Shown: one piece after another, positions 7,294-14,800 of the stretch
How positions within the stretch are numbered: the stretch's first letter is position 1
Layout: every line of letters starts with the position of its first letter
Assembly (NCBI GenBank): GCA_017860395.1
Contig: JAGDMC010000012.1
Span: 1 to 14,800 of the forward strand
Length of the DNA stretch: 14,800 nt
From: Bacteroidota bacterium
Lineage (GTDB): Bacteria; Bacteroidota; Bacteroidia; Bacteroidales; UBA932
Reading direction: 5' to 3'
The notes under the pieces: model-generated
What the model was told of the DNA's origin: nothing
The model's input: only the letters and a program-made list of their open reading frames with translations
Database searches by the model: none
Position numbers and translations under genes: made by a program

Positions 7294-7314
7294 AGTGTAC
7301 TACTTCACTAACAC
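7294..7314 (+). promoter_or_regulatory. Candidate GntR (YtrA-type) operator overlapping the start site
   Basis: AGTGTA at 7294-7299 faces TAACAC at 7309-7314, with the perfect dyad core GTGT-N12-ACAC. From memory, the B. subtilis YtrA operator has AGTGTA and TACACT half-sites, so the left half is identical and the right half is degenerate. It lies across the predicted transcription start, where a repressor would block initiation, and the last gene of the operon encodes a YtrA-type regulator. The match is short and the assignment is inference. Confidence 0.35.
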
Positions 7315-7332
7315 ACGAGGACTAAATTAATA

Positions 7333-8169
7333 ATGAAAAATATGGTAACAATTGAAAATCTACACTTTAGCTATTCAAGGCACCTTGTATTTAAAGATGT
7401 CAGCCTCTCTCTGGAAGCCGGAAAAATATATGGCCTTCTGGGACAAAATGGTGTCGGAAAGACTACACTGCTAAAAATAATCTGCGGGTTGTTGAAGGTT
7501 AATTCAGGTAGTTGTTCCGTTATGAATCACGAACCTTCAAAAAGGGAGCCCGGATTTTTGAGCGAATTGTTTTACATTCCTGAAGACTTTGTGGGGCCGG
7601 ATATAACAATAAATAATTTCGCTAAACTCCGTGGTGAATTTTATCCGTCTTATGACGCCAACAAGTTCAGCAGGCTGATGACCGATTTTGAAGTTAACGG
7701 TAACTATAAATTTACCAAGCTTTCCTTCGGTCAGCAAAAGAAGGCAATAATAGCTTTTGCGCTTGCGACAAACACGCGACTCGTTCTTATGGACGAACCA
7801 AGCAACGGTCTTGATATTCCTTCGAAAACCCAGCTCAGAAGAGTCATTTCCCAGGCATCAACAGATGAAACCTGCATAGTTATTTCCACACATCAGGTAA
7901 GAGATCTTGAAAACCTTATTGACCCTATTATTATTCTCGATAAGAATGGTGTCCTTTTAAATGAAAGCATCGAGAACATAAGCCGCAATCTCTGCTTCGA
8001 ATTTAGCCCTGTCCCGGTTGAGGAGGCGATTTATTCAGAACCTACTTTAGGAGGGTATATCGTTGCCCAGCGAAATACTTCCGGTATGGAATGTAAAGTA
8101 AATATTGAAGCTCTCTTCAATACAGTATTATCAAACAAAGAGGTTATCAAAGACATTTTTAAAAAATAG
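7333..8169 (+). CDS. ABC transporter ATP-binding protein (YtrB-like)
   Basis: A 278-residue nucleotide-binding subunit with the full ABC set: Walker A GQNGVGKTT (37-45), signature LSFGQQ (130-135), Walker B LVLMDE (150-155) and the switch histidine His187 in ISTHQ. The usual Q-loop glutamine is not obvious: the segment reads YIPED (81-85), a form seen in several exporter-type ATPases. The C-terminal 70 residues are a divergent extension after the NBD. An ATG three codons inside (VTIENLHFSY) could also serve as the start; the outer one is kept because it fits the leader length. The membrane partner follows after 7 nt and a GntR regulator after that. This arrangement is typical of YtrA-regulated ABC systems, some of which respond to cell-envelope stress. 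The transported substrate is unknown. Confidence 0.93.
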   Translation: MKNMVTIENLHFSYSRHLVFKDVSLSLEAGKIYGLLGQNGVGKTTLLKIICGLLKVNSGSCSVMNHEPSKREPGFLSELFYIPEDFVGPDITINNFAKLRGEFYPSYDANKFSRLMTDFEVNGNYKFTKLSFGQQKKAIIAFALATNTRLVLMDEPSNGLDIPSKTQLRRVISQASTDETCIVISTHQVRDLENLIDPIIILDKNGVLLNESIENISRNLCFEFSPVPVEEAIYSEPTLGGYIVAQRNTSGMECKVNIEALFNTVLSNKEVIKDIFKK

Positions 8170-8176
8170 CTGAGTC

Positions 8177-8977
8177 ATGAACGAAATTTTTAATAAAAAC
8201 AGATTTTTCAAACTGGTAAAGAAAGAGTTTTCAGAAAGAACTCCGGTGATTATAAAAATCGCTGCAATTTTTTCACTTCTGCTTGCAGGATACTGGCTTA
8301 GCATGCTCATTTTCAACGGAGGTCCTGCCAGTGCAAACTCCCGTAACTCCTATCTTTTTCTCGCGACAATGATTACAATGATAATTGCTCCTTTTAATCT
8401 TTACAGAAACTACAATCATCCGAAAAAAGGTATTGACTATGTAATACTGCCTGCTTCCGTAACTGAAAAGTTTTTAAGCATGCTCACTAATACTGTAATA
8501 TTCCTTCCATTAATCACATTTGGCTCTATACTTATTACAGACACCATTCTGGCGACAATAAGTCCTAAAATGTTTCCGGGATACATTTTCAGTGCACTTG
8601 TCGATTATGAAAAACCATTTGAAAATATATTCGAAGCTCTCATTTTGCAATTCGGATGCATATTCGGCAATTTCCTCTTCCAGAAAAACAAGGCATTGAA
8701 AACCATTTTGTCGGGGGTAGGCCTATATATAGCACTGGCGTTTATTCTTGTTATCATGATTACTGTTGTTTTCAAGGATGATTTCCAGACTATGCAGAAT
8801 ATGAAAATGACCTTAAAAGTCGAAAACCTGTCTGACATCGATAAAATTCAGGGATTTGAATCAATAGGGACAATCCTCAAGGGCTTTTACTATTCTTTTA
8901 TGGTTATATTCTACGGGATATTTCCCATAGCCTTCCTTACCGGTACTTTCTATAAAATGAAAACCCAGCAATACTAA
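8177..8977 (+). CDS. ABC transporter permease-like membrane protein
   Basis: A 266-residue protein with six predicted membrane helices (about 25-45, 57-75, 103-122, 148-168, 177-198 and 237-258) and a cytoplasmic N-terminus rich in Lys and Phe. After helix 2 it carries RNYNHPKKGIDYVILPASVTEKF (positions 77-99); the DY-x-x-LPAS-x-x-EKF pattern recurs in Bacteroidetes ABC-2-like permeases that lack strong similarity to named transporters. A soluble stretch at about 199-232 probably lies outside the membrane. It sits 7 nt after the ATPase gene and 5 nt before the GntR gene, so it is almost certainly the membrane half of this transporter. With only six helices per chain a homodimer is expected. 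The substrate cannot be inferred. Confidence 0.85.
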   Translation: MNEIFNKNRFFKLVKKEFSERTPVIIKIAAIFSLLLAGYWLSMLIFNGGPASANSRNSYLFLATMITMIIAPFNLYRNYNHPKKGIDYVILPASVTEKFLSMLTNTVIFLPLITFGSILITDTILATISPKMFPGYIFSALVDYEKPFENIFEALILQFGCIFGNFLFQKNKALKTILSGVGLYIALAFILVIMITVVFKDDFQTMQNMKMTLKVENLSDIDKIQGFESIGTILKGFYYSFMVIFYGIFPIAFLTGTFYKMKTQQY

Positions 8978-8982
8978 TAATT

Positions 8983-9327
8983 ATGGAATTCAACGAACAT
9001 AAACCGATATATCTCCAGATCTCCGATACCATTTGCGACAAAATTCTCGGGGAAGAATGGAGAGAGGAAGAGAGGATTCCTTCCGTGCGAGAACTGGGTA
9101 TTACCCTTGGAGTCAATCCCAATACGATTATGAGAACCTACGACCATCTTCAGTCAATAGAAATAATTTACAATAAACGCGGAGTGGGATATTATGTGAC
9201 AACTGGAGCCAAGGCAAACATTATTTCGTTCCAACAGGAACAATTCATAAAAGAAGAGCTGCCTAAAATAACAAAACGAATGAATCTGTTAGGGCTCAAA
9301 CCCTCAGATATTTTCAGAGATCTTTAA
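8983..9327 (+). CDS. GntR family transcriptional regulator, YtrA subfamily
   Basis: A 114-residue regulator. Residues 8-72 form the GntR winged helix-turn-helix: KPIYLQISDTICDKIL, then RIPSVRELGITLGVNPNTIM with the recognition helix at about 45-56 (NPNTIMRTYDHL), and the wing IYNKRGVGYYV (62-72). The C-terminal tail of about 40 residues is too short for the FadR or HutC effector domains. That, and the length, place it in the YtrA subfamily, whose members usually repress the ABC operon that encodes them. It is the last of three tightly packed genes, and a dyad lies on the operon's predicted start site, so autoregulation is likely. The signal it senses is unknown. Confidence 0.93.
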   Translation: MEFNEHKPIYLQISDTICDKILGEEWREEERIPSVRELGITLGVNPNTIMRTYDHLQSIEIIYNKRGVGYYVTTGAKANIISFQQEQFIKEELPKITKRMNLLGLKPSDIFRDL

Positions 9328-9346
9328 AAAACTTTAACTTTTTTTC

Positions 9347-9380
9347 ACGAAGAGTGCAACTAATTGACATTAGTCTTCGT
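9347..9380. promoter_or_regulatory. Bulged 12-bp inverted repeat before the outer-membrane barrel gene
   Basis: ACGAAGA (9347-9353) is perfectly complementary to TCTTCGT (9374-9380), and inside it CTAAT (9360-9364) pairs with ATTAG (9369-9373) around a TGAC loop. The left arm carries a six-base bulge, GTGCAA (9354-9359). There is no T-tract after it on either strand, so it is not an intrinsic terminator. It could be a leader RNA structure or a protein-binding dyad controlling the barrel gene at 9413. No convincing TAnnTTTG promoter is visible between it and the gene. Confidence 0.45.
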
Positions 9381-9412
9381 CTAAAGGTGTGTAAATTATA
9401 TTATGCAACACA

Positions 9413-11872
9413 ATGTATTCAAATTATAACAGAACTATGTATAACAAATTTCTTTCTTTCACATTAATTTTAACAATTTTAATATTCAACAGTGCTTTTG
9501 CCGCTAAAAACAATGGAATTATTGTAGGTAAAGTAGCTGAGAAAAGCAACGGAAATCCCCTACCCTTCGCTACTGTAAGCATTCAGGACGAAGCAAAGAA
9601 AATAGTTGGCGGAGCAACCACCGGCGAAAATGGTAATTTTCAAATCAACAATGTAATTTTTGGCAAATGCAACGTTAAAGTATCATTCATCGGTTTCAAG
9701 GATACAACATTTGTAATCAATATAAATCAGGACGCGAACAATGTTGACCTTGGAGTAATAAAGCTTGCATCAGATGCAATAGCATTAAAATCGGCAGTCA
9801 TAGTTGCAAAGGTTCCTGTTATCGAACAGAAGCTCGATAAAATAGTGATGAATGTTTCAGAAGCTGTATCAACACAGGGCAGCAATGCACTGGATGTGCT
9901 TAAAAAGGCACCAGGTATCAGCGTGGACCCTTCTGGAAATATTTTGCTAAACGGCTCGGCTGTTCAGGTATGGATAGACGGAAGACCGTCAAACCTTTCG
10001 GGAGCAGAACTTGAGTCGCTGCTTAGCGGAACGGATGGATCTACTATCGACAAGATTGAAATTATTTCACATCCTTCGGCAAAATATGATGCAGCAGGTT
10101 CCGGTGGAATTATCAATATCAAAACAAAGAAAAATTTTGCAAAGGGATTAAACGGATCGTTTAAAGGTTCTTATACCGCAGGCCCATACGAGAAATACTA
10201 TCAGGGTGCCGACGGAACATTAAATCTGAACTACAGGAGCGAAAAAACAAACACGTCAGTAACATATAGTCCCAGATTTAATGAATCTTTTGAGAATATA
10301 TATACTACAACAAATATTGGAAACGGTCTTATTTTGAAAGGGACAACTGAGTTTGACTTCTTAAATAAAAACCACTCGTTCCGTGTTGTAAATGATGTAT
10401 TTCTGACAAAGAAAGATATTGTAGGTGTTATTGTAAACGGATTCATCAGAAATCAGACAGGAAACACAGATAATGATGTAACCGGGAATGAGCTTTTCAA
10501 CAATGGAGCGCTTATAGAAAATACAAGAACAGGTATCAGCAATAAGGATAATTTTTACACAGTATCGGGAAATTTAAACTATACCCATACGTTTAAAGAA
10601 AGTCAGGAAATAACTCTTAATGCAGATTACGGCTATTACGACATTGGAAAGAACAGTGCCCAGGACAACTATTTTTCTGATAGCCAGGGTGCGGAGACAA
10701 GAGTTCCTTCTATATTCAAAAGCAGTTCAAACCAGCTGATTAACATAATGTCCCTTAGAGCAGACTACGAACAGGTTATATTCAAATCAATTAAGATGGA
10801 GGCAGGTGCCAAGTGGGCCCAAAGCAGGACAAACAATGACCTCGTACGTAATGACCAGATTAACGGCAACTGGATTGTCAACAACCAGTTAAGCAGTAAA
10901 TTCAACTACACCGAAAATATTTCTGCAGCATATGTTTCTCTTGCAAAACAGTTCGGAACAGTTTGGAGCGTTAAAGGTGGTATCAGAGCTGAGATGACAA
11001 ATTCAACCGGTGAATGGATAAGCGCGGATACTGTTACCACTAAATCATATCTGGATGTTTTTCCAACTGCATTTGTGGGCTACACACCAAATAAGAATCT
11101 AAGATTTGGGCTCTCATACACAATGAGGATTCAAAGACCAAGTTTCTTCCAGTTAAATCCTTTCAGAATGTATATAGATGCAAACAGTTCAGTTGAAGGC
11201 AATCCAAACGTGAATCCGCAGTATAATCATCAGATCAGCCTCTCTTTGGGTGTAAAACAACATTTGTCGTTTGCACTTCACGGACAATTCCTGAATAACG
11301 CCATCATTCAGAATGCATATTTCAACTCGCAAACCGGAGAGAAAAAACTCATTTGGGATAATTTTGGGAAGCAATCGTTTATGGGAGGATCGGTGTCTTT
11401 AACAGAATTTCCCATCACAAAATGGATGATAATAAATGCAAATATCTTTCTGGCAAACGTTGAAAACAAAGCTGAGGGTTATAACAGCAGTTCCATATTT
11501 TCAAACGGAAACATCAATACGGCATTCCTTTTGCCTAAAGACTACAAAGTTGAATTGACAGGCGTTTTCCAAAGTAAAATTCCTTACGGATACTTTACTG
11601 TAGATCCTACTTATGAAATATCTGTGGGAGTTAAAAAAGGGTTGTTCAAAAATATGGGAACTCTTTCGCTTAATGTCCATGATATATTTAACAGCCTTAA
11701 AAACAATGTATCATTAAACACAGACCAGCTGAATGCATATTATTTTACATCTCTTAGCAGGAATCGTACAATAACATTAAGTTTTCAGTATCGTTTTGGC
11801 CAAAGCAAAGGAATGAAAATGAGAAAAGTGGGTAACGCCGAAGAGGCAAGCCGTGTTGGAAACGGGAACTAA
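9413..11872 (+). CDS. Outer-membrane beta-barrel protein, TonB-receptor-like (OMP_b-brl_3) with CarboxypepD_reg domain
   Basis: An 819-residue outer-membrane protein. A signal peptide ends near AFA (28-30). The start could also be Met9 (at 9437), which gives a more ordinary 22-residue signal. Residues about 36-118 are a CarboxypepD_reg-like Ig domain (IIVGKVAEKSNGNPLPFATV... TTGENGNFQI... SFIGF). Residues about 137-238 form a plug-like domain (NALDVLKKAPGISVDPSGNI, VWIDGRPS, YDAAGSGGIINIKTKK). The rest is a beta-barrel of alternating aromatic strands ending at about ITLSFQYRFG, with a polar tail of about 23 residues. This is the Bacteroidetes outer membrane beta-barrel family related to SusC/TonB receptors, but there is no SusD partner. 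It lies 85 nt after the GntR gene on the same strand and may belong to the same regulon. The substrate is unknown. Confidence 0.92.
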   Translation: MYSNYNRTMYNKFLSFTLILTILIFNSAFAAKNNGIIVGKVAEKSNGNPLPFATVSIQDEAKKIVGGATTGENGNFQINNVIFGKCNVKVSFIGFKDTTFVININQDANNVDLGVIKLASDAIALKSAVIVAKVPVIEQKLDKIVMNVSEAVSTQGSNALDVLKKAPGISVDPSGNILLNGSAVQVWIDGRPSNLSGAELESLLSGTDGSTIDKIEIISHPSAKYDAAGSGGIINIKTKKNFAKGLNGSFKGSYTAGPYEKYYQGADGTLNLNYRSEKTNTSVTYSPRFNESFENIYTTTNIGNGLILKGTTEFDFLNKNHSFRVVNDVFLTKKDIVGVIVNGFIRNQTGNTDNDVTGNELFNNGALIENTRTGISNKDNFYTVSGNLNYTHTFKESQEITLNADYGYYDIGKNSAQDNYFSDSQGAETRVPSIFKSSSNQLINIMSLRADYEQVIFKSIKMEAGAKWAQSRTNNDLVRNDQINGNWIVNNQLSSKFNYTENISAAYVSLAKQFGTVWSVKGGIRAEMTNSTGEWISADTVTTKSYLDVFPTAFVGYTPNKNLRFGLSYTMRIQRPSFFQLNPFRMYIDANSSVEGNPNVNPQYNHQISLSLGVKQHLSFALHGQFLNNAIIQNAYFNSQTGEKKLIWDNFGKQSFMGGSVSLTEFPITKWMIINANIFLANVENKAEGYNSSSIFSNGNINTAFLLPKDYKVELTGVFQSKIPYGYFTVDPTYEISVGVKKGLFKNMGTLSLNVHDIFNSLKNNVSLNTDQLNAYYFTSLSRNRTITLSFQYRFGQSKGMKMRKVGNAEEASRVGNGN

Positions 11873-11983
11873 TTACCGCATTTATTTAGAAAGTATTAAA
11901 CAATTAAATAGAAAAGTCCCGGTACGGGAGTATCATATGAAATTTAGGTGAACATTCATAAAACAGTACGTCCCTACCAAAGG
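11873..11983. other. Intergenic spacer, no gene seen
   Basis: The stretch between the barrel gene stop and the terminator holds no plausible ORF. It contains a short hairpin, TCCCG-GTA-CGGGA (11917-11929), with no T-tract after it. It may be transcribed as 3' untranslated RNA. Confidence 0.4.
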
Positions 11984-12018
11984 AAAGCCGGTTTAACAAC
12001 CGGCTTTCTCATTTTTAT
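11984..12018 (+). terminator. Intrinsic terminator after the outer-membrane barrel gene
   Basis: GAAAGCCG and CGGCTTTC form a stem of at least 8 bp around a short A/T-rich loop, followed by a T-rich run (CATTTTTAT). It lies about 112 nt after the barrel gene stop and 25 nt before the end of the convergent folD gene. The T-tract is on the plus strand; on the minus strand only a few T residues follow, so it mainly ends plus-strand transcription, with possible weaker action on folD transcripts. Confidence 0.8.
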
Positions 12019-12042
12019 ATAAATATAATATTGAACAATGAA

Positions 12043-12909
12043 TTAATATCCTGCGGCTTTTAAGGTATTATTCAGAAGCGAAATAATAGTCATAGGGCCC
12101 ACACCGCCGGGAACGGGAGTAATATATGAACATTTTGGAGATACTTCCCTGAACAGGACATCTCCCACTAAACGGAAACCGCTCTTATTATCGGCTTTTA
12201 CTCTTGTTATACCAACATCAATAATAACAGCGCCGTCTTTTACCATATCACCGGTGAGAAATTCGGGTATGCCCAATGCTGCAATTATAATATCTGCATT
12301 TAAAGTATGTTCTTTTATATCTTTGGTGCGGCTGTGGCAAATTGTAACAGTGCAGTCTCCCGGTTTGGATTTCTGAGACAGCAGATTCGCCATAGGCCTG
12401 CCGACAATATTGCTTCTTCCTATAACAACGCAGTTTTTACCAGAAGTTTCAATGCTGTACCTTTTCAGAAGTTCCATAATACCCCAAGGTGTTGCCGATA
12501 CAAAAGACGGCAGGCCAAGTACCATTCGTCCAACATTTTCGGGATGAAAACCATCAACATCTTTTTTGGGATCAATTGTTTCAATTACTCTCTGTTCATT
12601 AATATGTTTAGGAAGAGGAAGCTGAACAATGAGGCCGTCTATATCGGGATTAGCGTTAATTGCGGCAATTTCATTTATAAGAAAATCCTCAGTAATCGTG
12701 TCTGAAAACCGGAGTATTGTAGAGGTAAATCCAACTTGTGCACAAGCCTTTTCTTTATGACCGACATATGTTTGCGAAGCACCGTCTTCACCAACAAGAA
12801 TAGCTGCAAGGTGTGGTCTTTTCCCTCCTTTCAGGAGAATTTCATCCACTTTTGCGGCTATTTCAATTTTAATCTTATCTGCAGTCGCTTTTCCGTCCAG
12901 AATTATCAT
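12043..12909 (-). CDS. folD: Bifunctional methylenetetrahydrofolate dehydrogenase / methenyltetrahydrofolate cyclohydrolase
   Basis: A 288-residue cytosolic enzyme, the standard FolD length. It oxidises 5,10-methylene-THF with NAD(P)+ and hydrolyses the methenyl product to 10-formyl-THF, supplying one-carbon units for purine and formyl-methionine synthesis. Visible motifs: the catalytic YxxxK (Tyr48 and Lys52 in [10 protein letters not shown]); [11 protein letters not shown] with Gln96; [11 protein letters not shown] with Asp119; the nucleotide-binding [14 protein letters not shown] (164-177); and [12 protein letters not shown] (263-274) near the C-terminus. Every catalytic residue appears intact. 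The ATG at 12909 gives the family N-terminus ([10 protein letters not shown]). It follows ffh by 19 nt on the same strand and probably shares its transcript; the link is likely genomic rather than functional. Confidence 0.97.
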   Translation of the reverse strand: MIILDGKATADKIKIEIAAKVDEILLKGGKRPHLAAILVGEDGASQTYVGHKEKACAQVGFTSTILRFSDTITEDFLINEIAAINANPDIDGLIVQLPLPKHINEQRVIETIDPKKDVDGFHPENVGRMVLGLPSFVSATPWGIMELLKRYSIETSGKNCVVIGRSNIVGRPMANLLSQKSKPGDCTVTICHSRTKDIKEHTLNADIIIAALGIPEFLTGDMVKDGAVIIDVGITRVKADNKSGFRLVGDVLFREVSPKCSYITPVPGGVGPMTIISLLNNTLKAAGY

Positions 12910-12928
12910 ATACCTGATTTGAATTAAA

Positions 12929-14259
12929 TTATCTGCGTAAACCTCCGATTGCCTTCATGGCATTTTTTCCGCCTCCGGCAAAATTCTTCATCACTTTGCG
13001 GGTATCCTCGAATTGCTTTATAAGTCTGTTGACTTCGGCAATAGTAGTTCCGCTTCCTGCTGCAATCCTTTTTCTCCTGCTTCCGTTTAAAATTGCAGGA
13101 TTATCTTTTTCTTCAACAGTCATTGACTGAATTATCGCCTCAATGCTTTTGAAAGAAGAGTTGTCCATGTCAATATCTTTGAGCGCTTTTCCCATTCCCG
13201 GAATCATTGAGGCAAGCTCCTTGATATTGCCCATCTTTTTAATCTGCTGTATCTGGCTGTAAAAATCCTGAAGGGAAAACTGATCTTTCGCAAGTTTCTT
13301 CTGAAGCCTGCGGGCCTCGACCTCGTCAAATTGTTCCTGAGCCTTTTCTACCAGAGAGACAACGTCTCCCATGCCCAATATTCTGTCTGCAATCCTTTTT
13401 GGATGGAAAACATCAAGTGCTTCCATCTTTTCGCCGGACGAAGCAAACTTGATTGGCTTATTAACGACTGCCATAATCGAAAGGGCCGCACCGCCTCTGG
13501 TATCACCGTCAAGCTTAGTAAGTACAACTCCGTCAAAATTAAGCCTGTCATTGAAAGCTTTTGCTGTTTCAACGGCATCCTGACCGGTCATTGCGTCAAC
13601 AACAAACAGGGTTTCTGTGGGCTGTACCGTTTTTTTGATTGCAGCAATTTCCGTCATCATCTGCTCATCAATCGCAAGACGACCGGCTGTATCTATTATT
13701 ACTAATGAATACCCCTCCTGTTTTGCTTTGGAAATTGCATTTTTTGCTATCTGAACAGGATCTTTTGCTCCCTCTTCCGAATATACAAATACGCCAACCT
13801 GATCGCCAAGGATTTTCAACTGTTCAATAGCAGCCGGCCTGTAAACGTCACAGGCAACAAGCATGGTTTTTAACCCTCTTTTTGTTTTACAGTTGAGAGC
13901 AAGTTTTCCGGAAAATGTTGTTTTACCTGAGCCCTGTAAACCGGCAACCAGTACTATTCCGGGATTGCCTTTAACTGAAATGTCCTGAGCTTCGCTGCCC
14001 ATGAGCAGGGTAAGCTCGTCATGAACAATTTTTGTAAGCATCTGGCCGGCCGGACAGCCTTAAGCACATCTTGTCCCATTGCCTTTTGCTTCACATCATC
14101 ACAAAAATTTTTGGCAATTTTATAACTTACATCGGCATCCAGAAGGGCCTTTCTGATTTCTTTAAGCGTTTCGGCTACGTTTACCTCAGTAATCCTCCCC
14201 TCACCTTTAAGCAGTTTAAAGGAGCTCTCCAATCTGTCAATTAAATTTTCAAACATCAT
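12929..14259 (-). CDS. ffh: Signal recognition particle GTPase Ffh (SRP54), interrupted by a -1 frameshift
   Basis: Two adjoining frames together make one Ffh. Frame 1 (14259 to about 14045) begins [15 protein letters not shown] and covers the N-domain up to DVLKAVRP, then loses homology. Frame 2 (open from an ATG at 14041 to the stop at 12929) resumes with [15 protein letters not shown] and continues to the end. Restoring one base gives a protein of about 443 residues, normal for Ffh. The G-domain has GLQGSGKTT (about 107-115), DTAGR and [10 protein letters not shown]. The M-domain has the Met-rich signal-sequence and 4.5S RNA binding segments ([33 protein letters not shown]) and ends IGGLRR. 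Ffh binds signal peptides emerging from ribosomes and delivers them to FtsY. Frame 2 alone would lack the N-domain. The family start is MFENL, so Met2 (14256) is equally possible. See the frameshift entry. Confidence 0.9.
14044..14052 (-). other. Frameshift site in ffh (one base missing at a GGCCGGCC palindrome)
   Basis: The coding strand reads CGG CCG GCC AG ATG. Family members have a Gly-Gln-Met here (as in AVxPGQM), which needs CCG GGC CAG ATG or similar, one base more. The gap falls within GGCCGGCC (14044-14051), a self-complementary GC run in otherwise AT-rich DNA, a typical place for a sequencing or assembly indel. Confidence 0.8.
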
Positions 14260-14284
14260 TTAATAGGAATATTTTTGTGACTAA

Positions 14285-14800
14285 CTATTTAGATATAAAG
14301 CCATTAAGGATTTTTCTTCCATCCTCGTTTACAATTGCCTCAAGATGATATCTCACCAGCTCCGAGTGAAATATGTATGGATCTCTGAGAAAAGTATAGG
14401 AGCCGTTCCATGAGTATATTTTGGCCATGGCAGATGTAAAAAACAAAGTAACCAGCTCTTTGTTGAGATCATCCCTGTAAAGCGACTCTGAAATTCCTCT
14501 TTCGAGATTTTCGTAAATTATTTTTGAGTAGAACGACATCCTGTTTGTATGGTCCAGAAGTTTCAGATCCGGAAGATATTTCGATGAATCGCTGAGCAGC
14601 AGCGGGCCTATTTCAGTTAGAGATTTATTCATCATGTCGCTTGTATGGTGCAATGCTTCAATAGCATTACGTCCCTGGTTAAGCGCAAGATTTATACGGA
14701 ATTCAATGTCTCCGAGTACAAACTGCATAACTGTACGCATCAGCTCTTCCTTACTGTTGAAATTGTTGTAAAGAGTCTTCTTTGTAAGTTTAAGGTCGTC
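14285..14800 (-). CDS. TetR/AcrR family transcriptional regulator, N-terminus cut by window edge
   Basis: The frame is open from the right edge (14800) to a stop at 14285, giving 171 visible residues. The first visible residues, DDLKLTKKTLYNNFNSKEEL, contain the end of a TetR helix-turn-helix: the recognition helix KKTLYNNF followed by SKEEL is diagnostic. An internal ATG at 14740 is not the start, because it would remove the DNA-binding domain. The C-terminal part is all-helical with no recognised ligand motif, as usual for TetR. It probably begins roughly 30 residues outside the window. The stop lies 25 nt before the ffh start on the same strand, so it may be transcribed with ffh and folD, or simply precede them. 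Its target and inducer are unknown. Confidence 0.85.
   Translation of the reverse strand, partial: DDLKLTKKTLYNNFNSKEELMRTVMQFVLGDIEFRINLALNQGRNAIEALHHTSDMMNKSLTEIGPLLLSDSSKYLPDLKLLDHTNRMSFYSKIIYENLERGISESLYRDDLNKELVTLFFTSAMAKIYSWNGSYTFLRDPYIFHSELVRYHLEAIVNEDGRKILNGFISK

Noticed and set aside
9364..9405. TTGACA at 9364-9369 as a -35 element for the barrel gene
   Set aside because: No -10 or TAnnTTTG element occurs at a suitable distance, and these bases form the hairpin loop and inner stem.
11917..11929. TCCCG-GTA-CGGGA hairpin as a terminator
   Set aside because: The stem is only 5 bp with no following T-run; the stronger structure at 11984-12018 serves this role.
12307..12705. 132-residue plus-strand ORF inside folD
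   Set aside because: It is antisense to an intact enzyme gene and has no motif.
13331..13705. 124-residue plus-strand ORF inside ffh
   Set aside because: It is antisense to the conserved G-domain coding region and has no motif.

Overview
The window looks like chromosomal DNA from an AT-rich member of the Bacteroidetes, probably an anaerobic or microaerobic Bacteroidales. Three things point there: the gene families (an OMP_b-brl_3/TonB-receptor-like barrel with a CarboxypepD_reg domain, a DUF4492 protein directly before cydAB, an M28 peptidase with PA and PDZ domains), the lack of Shine-Dalgarno sequences before most starts, and several close matches to the Bacteroidetes promoter pattern TTTG-N19-21-TAnnTTTG. 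No tRNA, rRNA, CRISPR array, insertion sequence or phage gene was seen.

Layout: (1) 1-1596, minus strand: a Tat-exported DUF362 protein followed 5 nt later by a membrane polyferredoxin that runs off the left edge; together they look like a small iron-sulfur redox unit. (2) 1676-4681, plus strand: a DUF4492 small membrane protein, cydA and cydB, giving a cytochrome bd quinol oxidase operon. Its candidate promoter overlaps the divergent promoter of unit 1. (3) 4683-7168, minus strand: an exported M28 peptidase with PA and PDZ domains, overlapping by 4 nt a five-helix membrane protein of unrecognised function; this pair converges on cydB with a 1-nt gap. (4) 7262-11872, plus strand: a well-formed promoter, then an ABC ATPase, a six-helix permease and a YtrA-type GntR regulator packed 5-7 nt apart, then an 85-nt gap with a bulged hairpin, then a large outer-membrane barrel protein and a strong intrinsic terminator. 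(5) 12043-14800, minus strand: a TetR-type regulator cut by the right edge, ffh (SRP GTPase) and folD (one-carbon metabolism).

Most of the window is conserved core or respiratory gene content. The points most worth a second look are: a one-base frameshift in ffh at a GGCCGGCC palindrome, most likely an assembly error because ffh is essential; the ABC/GntR/outer-membrane-barrel module with its dyad and hairpin; the unrecognised membrane protein coupled to the peptidase; the overlapping divergent promoters of the oxidase and ferredoxin operons; and a His in place of the usual Arg next to the heme b558 Met ligand of CydA. I did not find a clearly new defence or mobile system.
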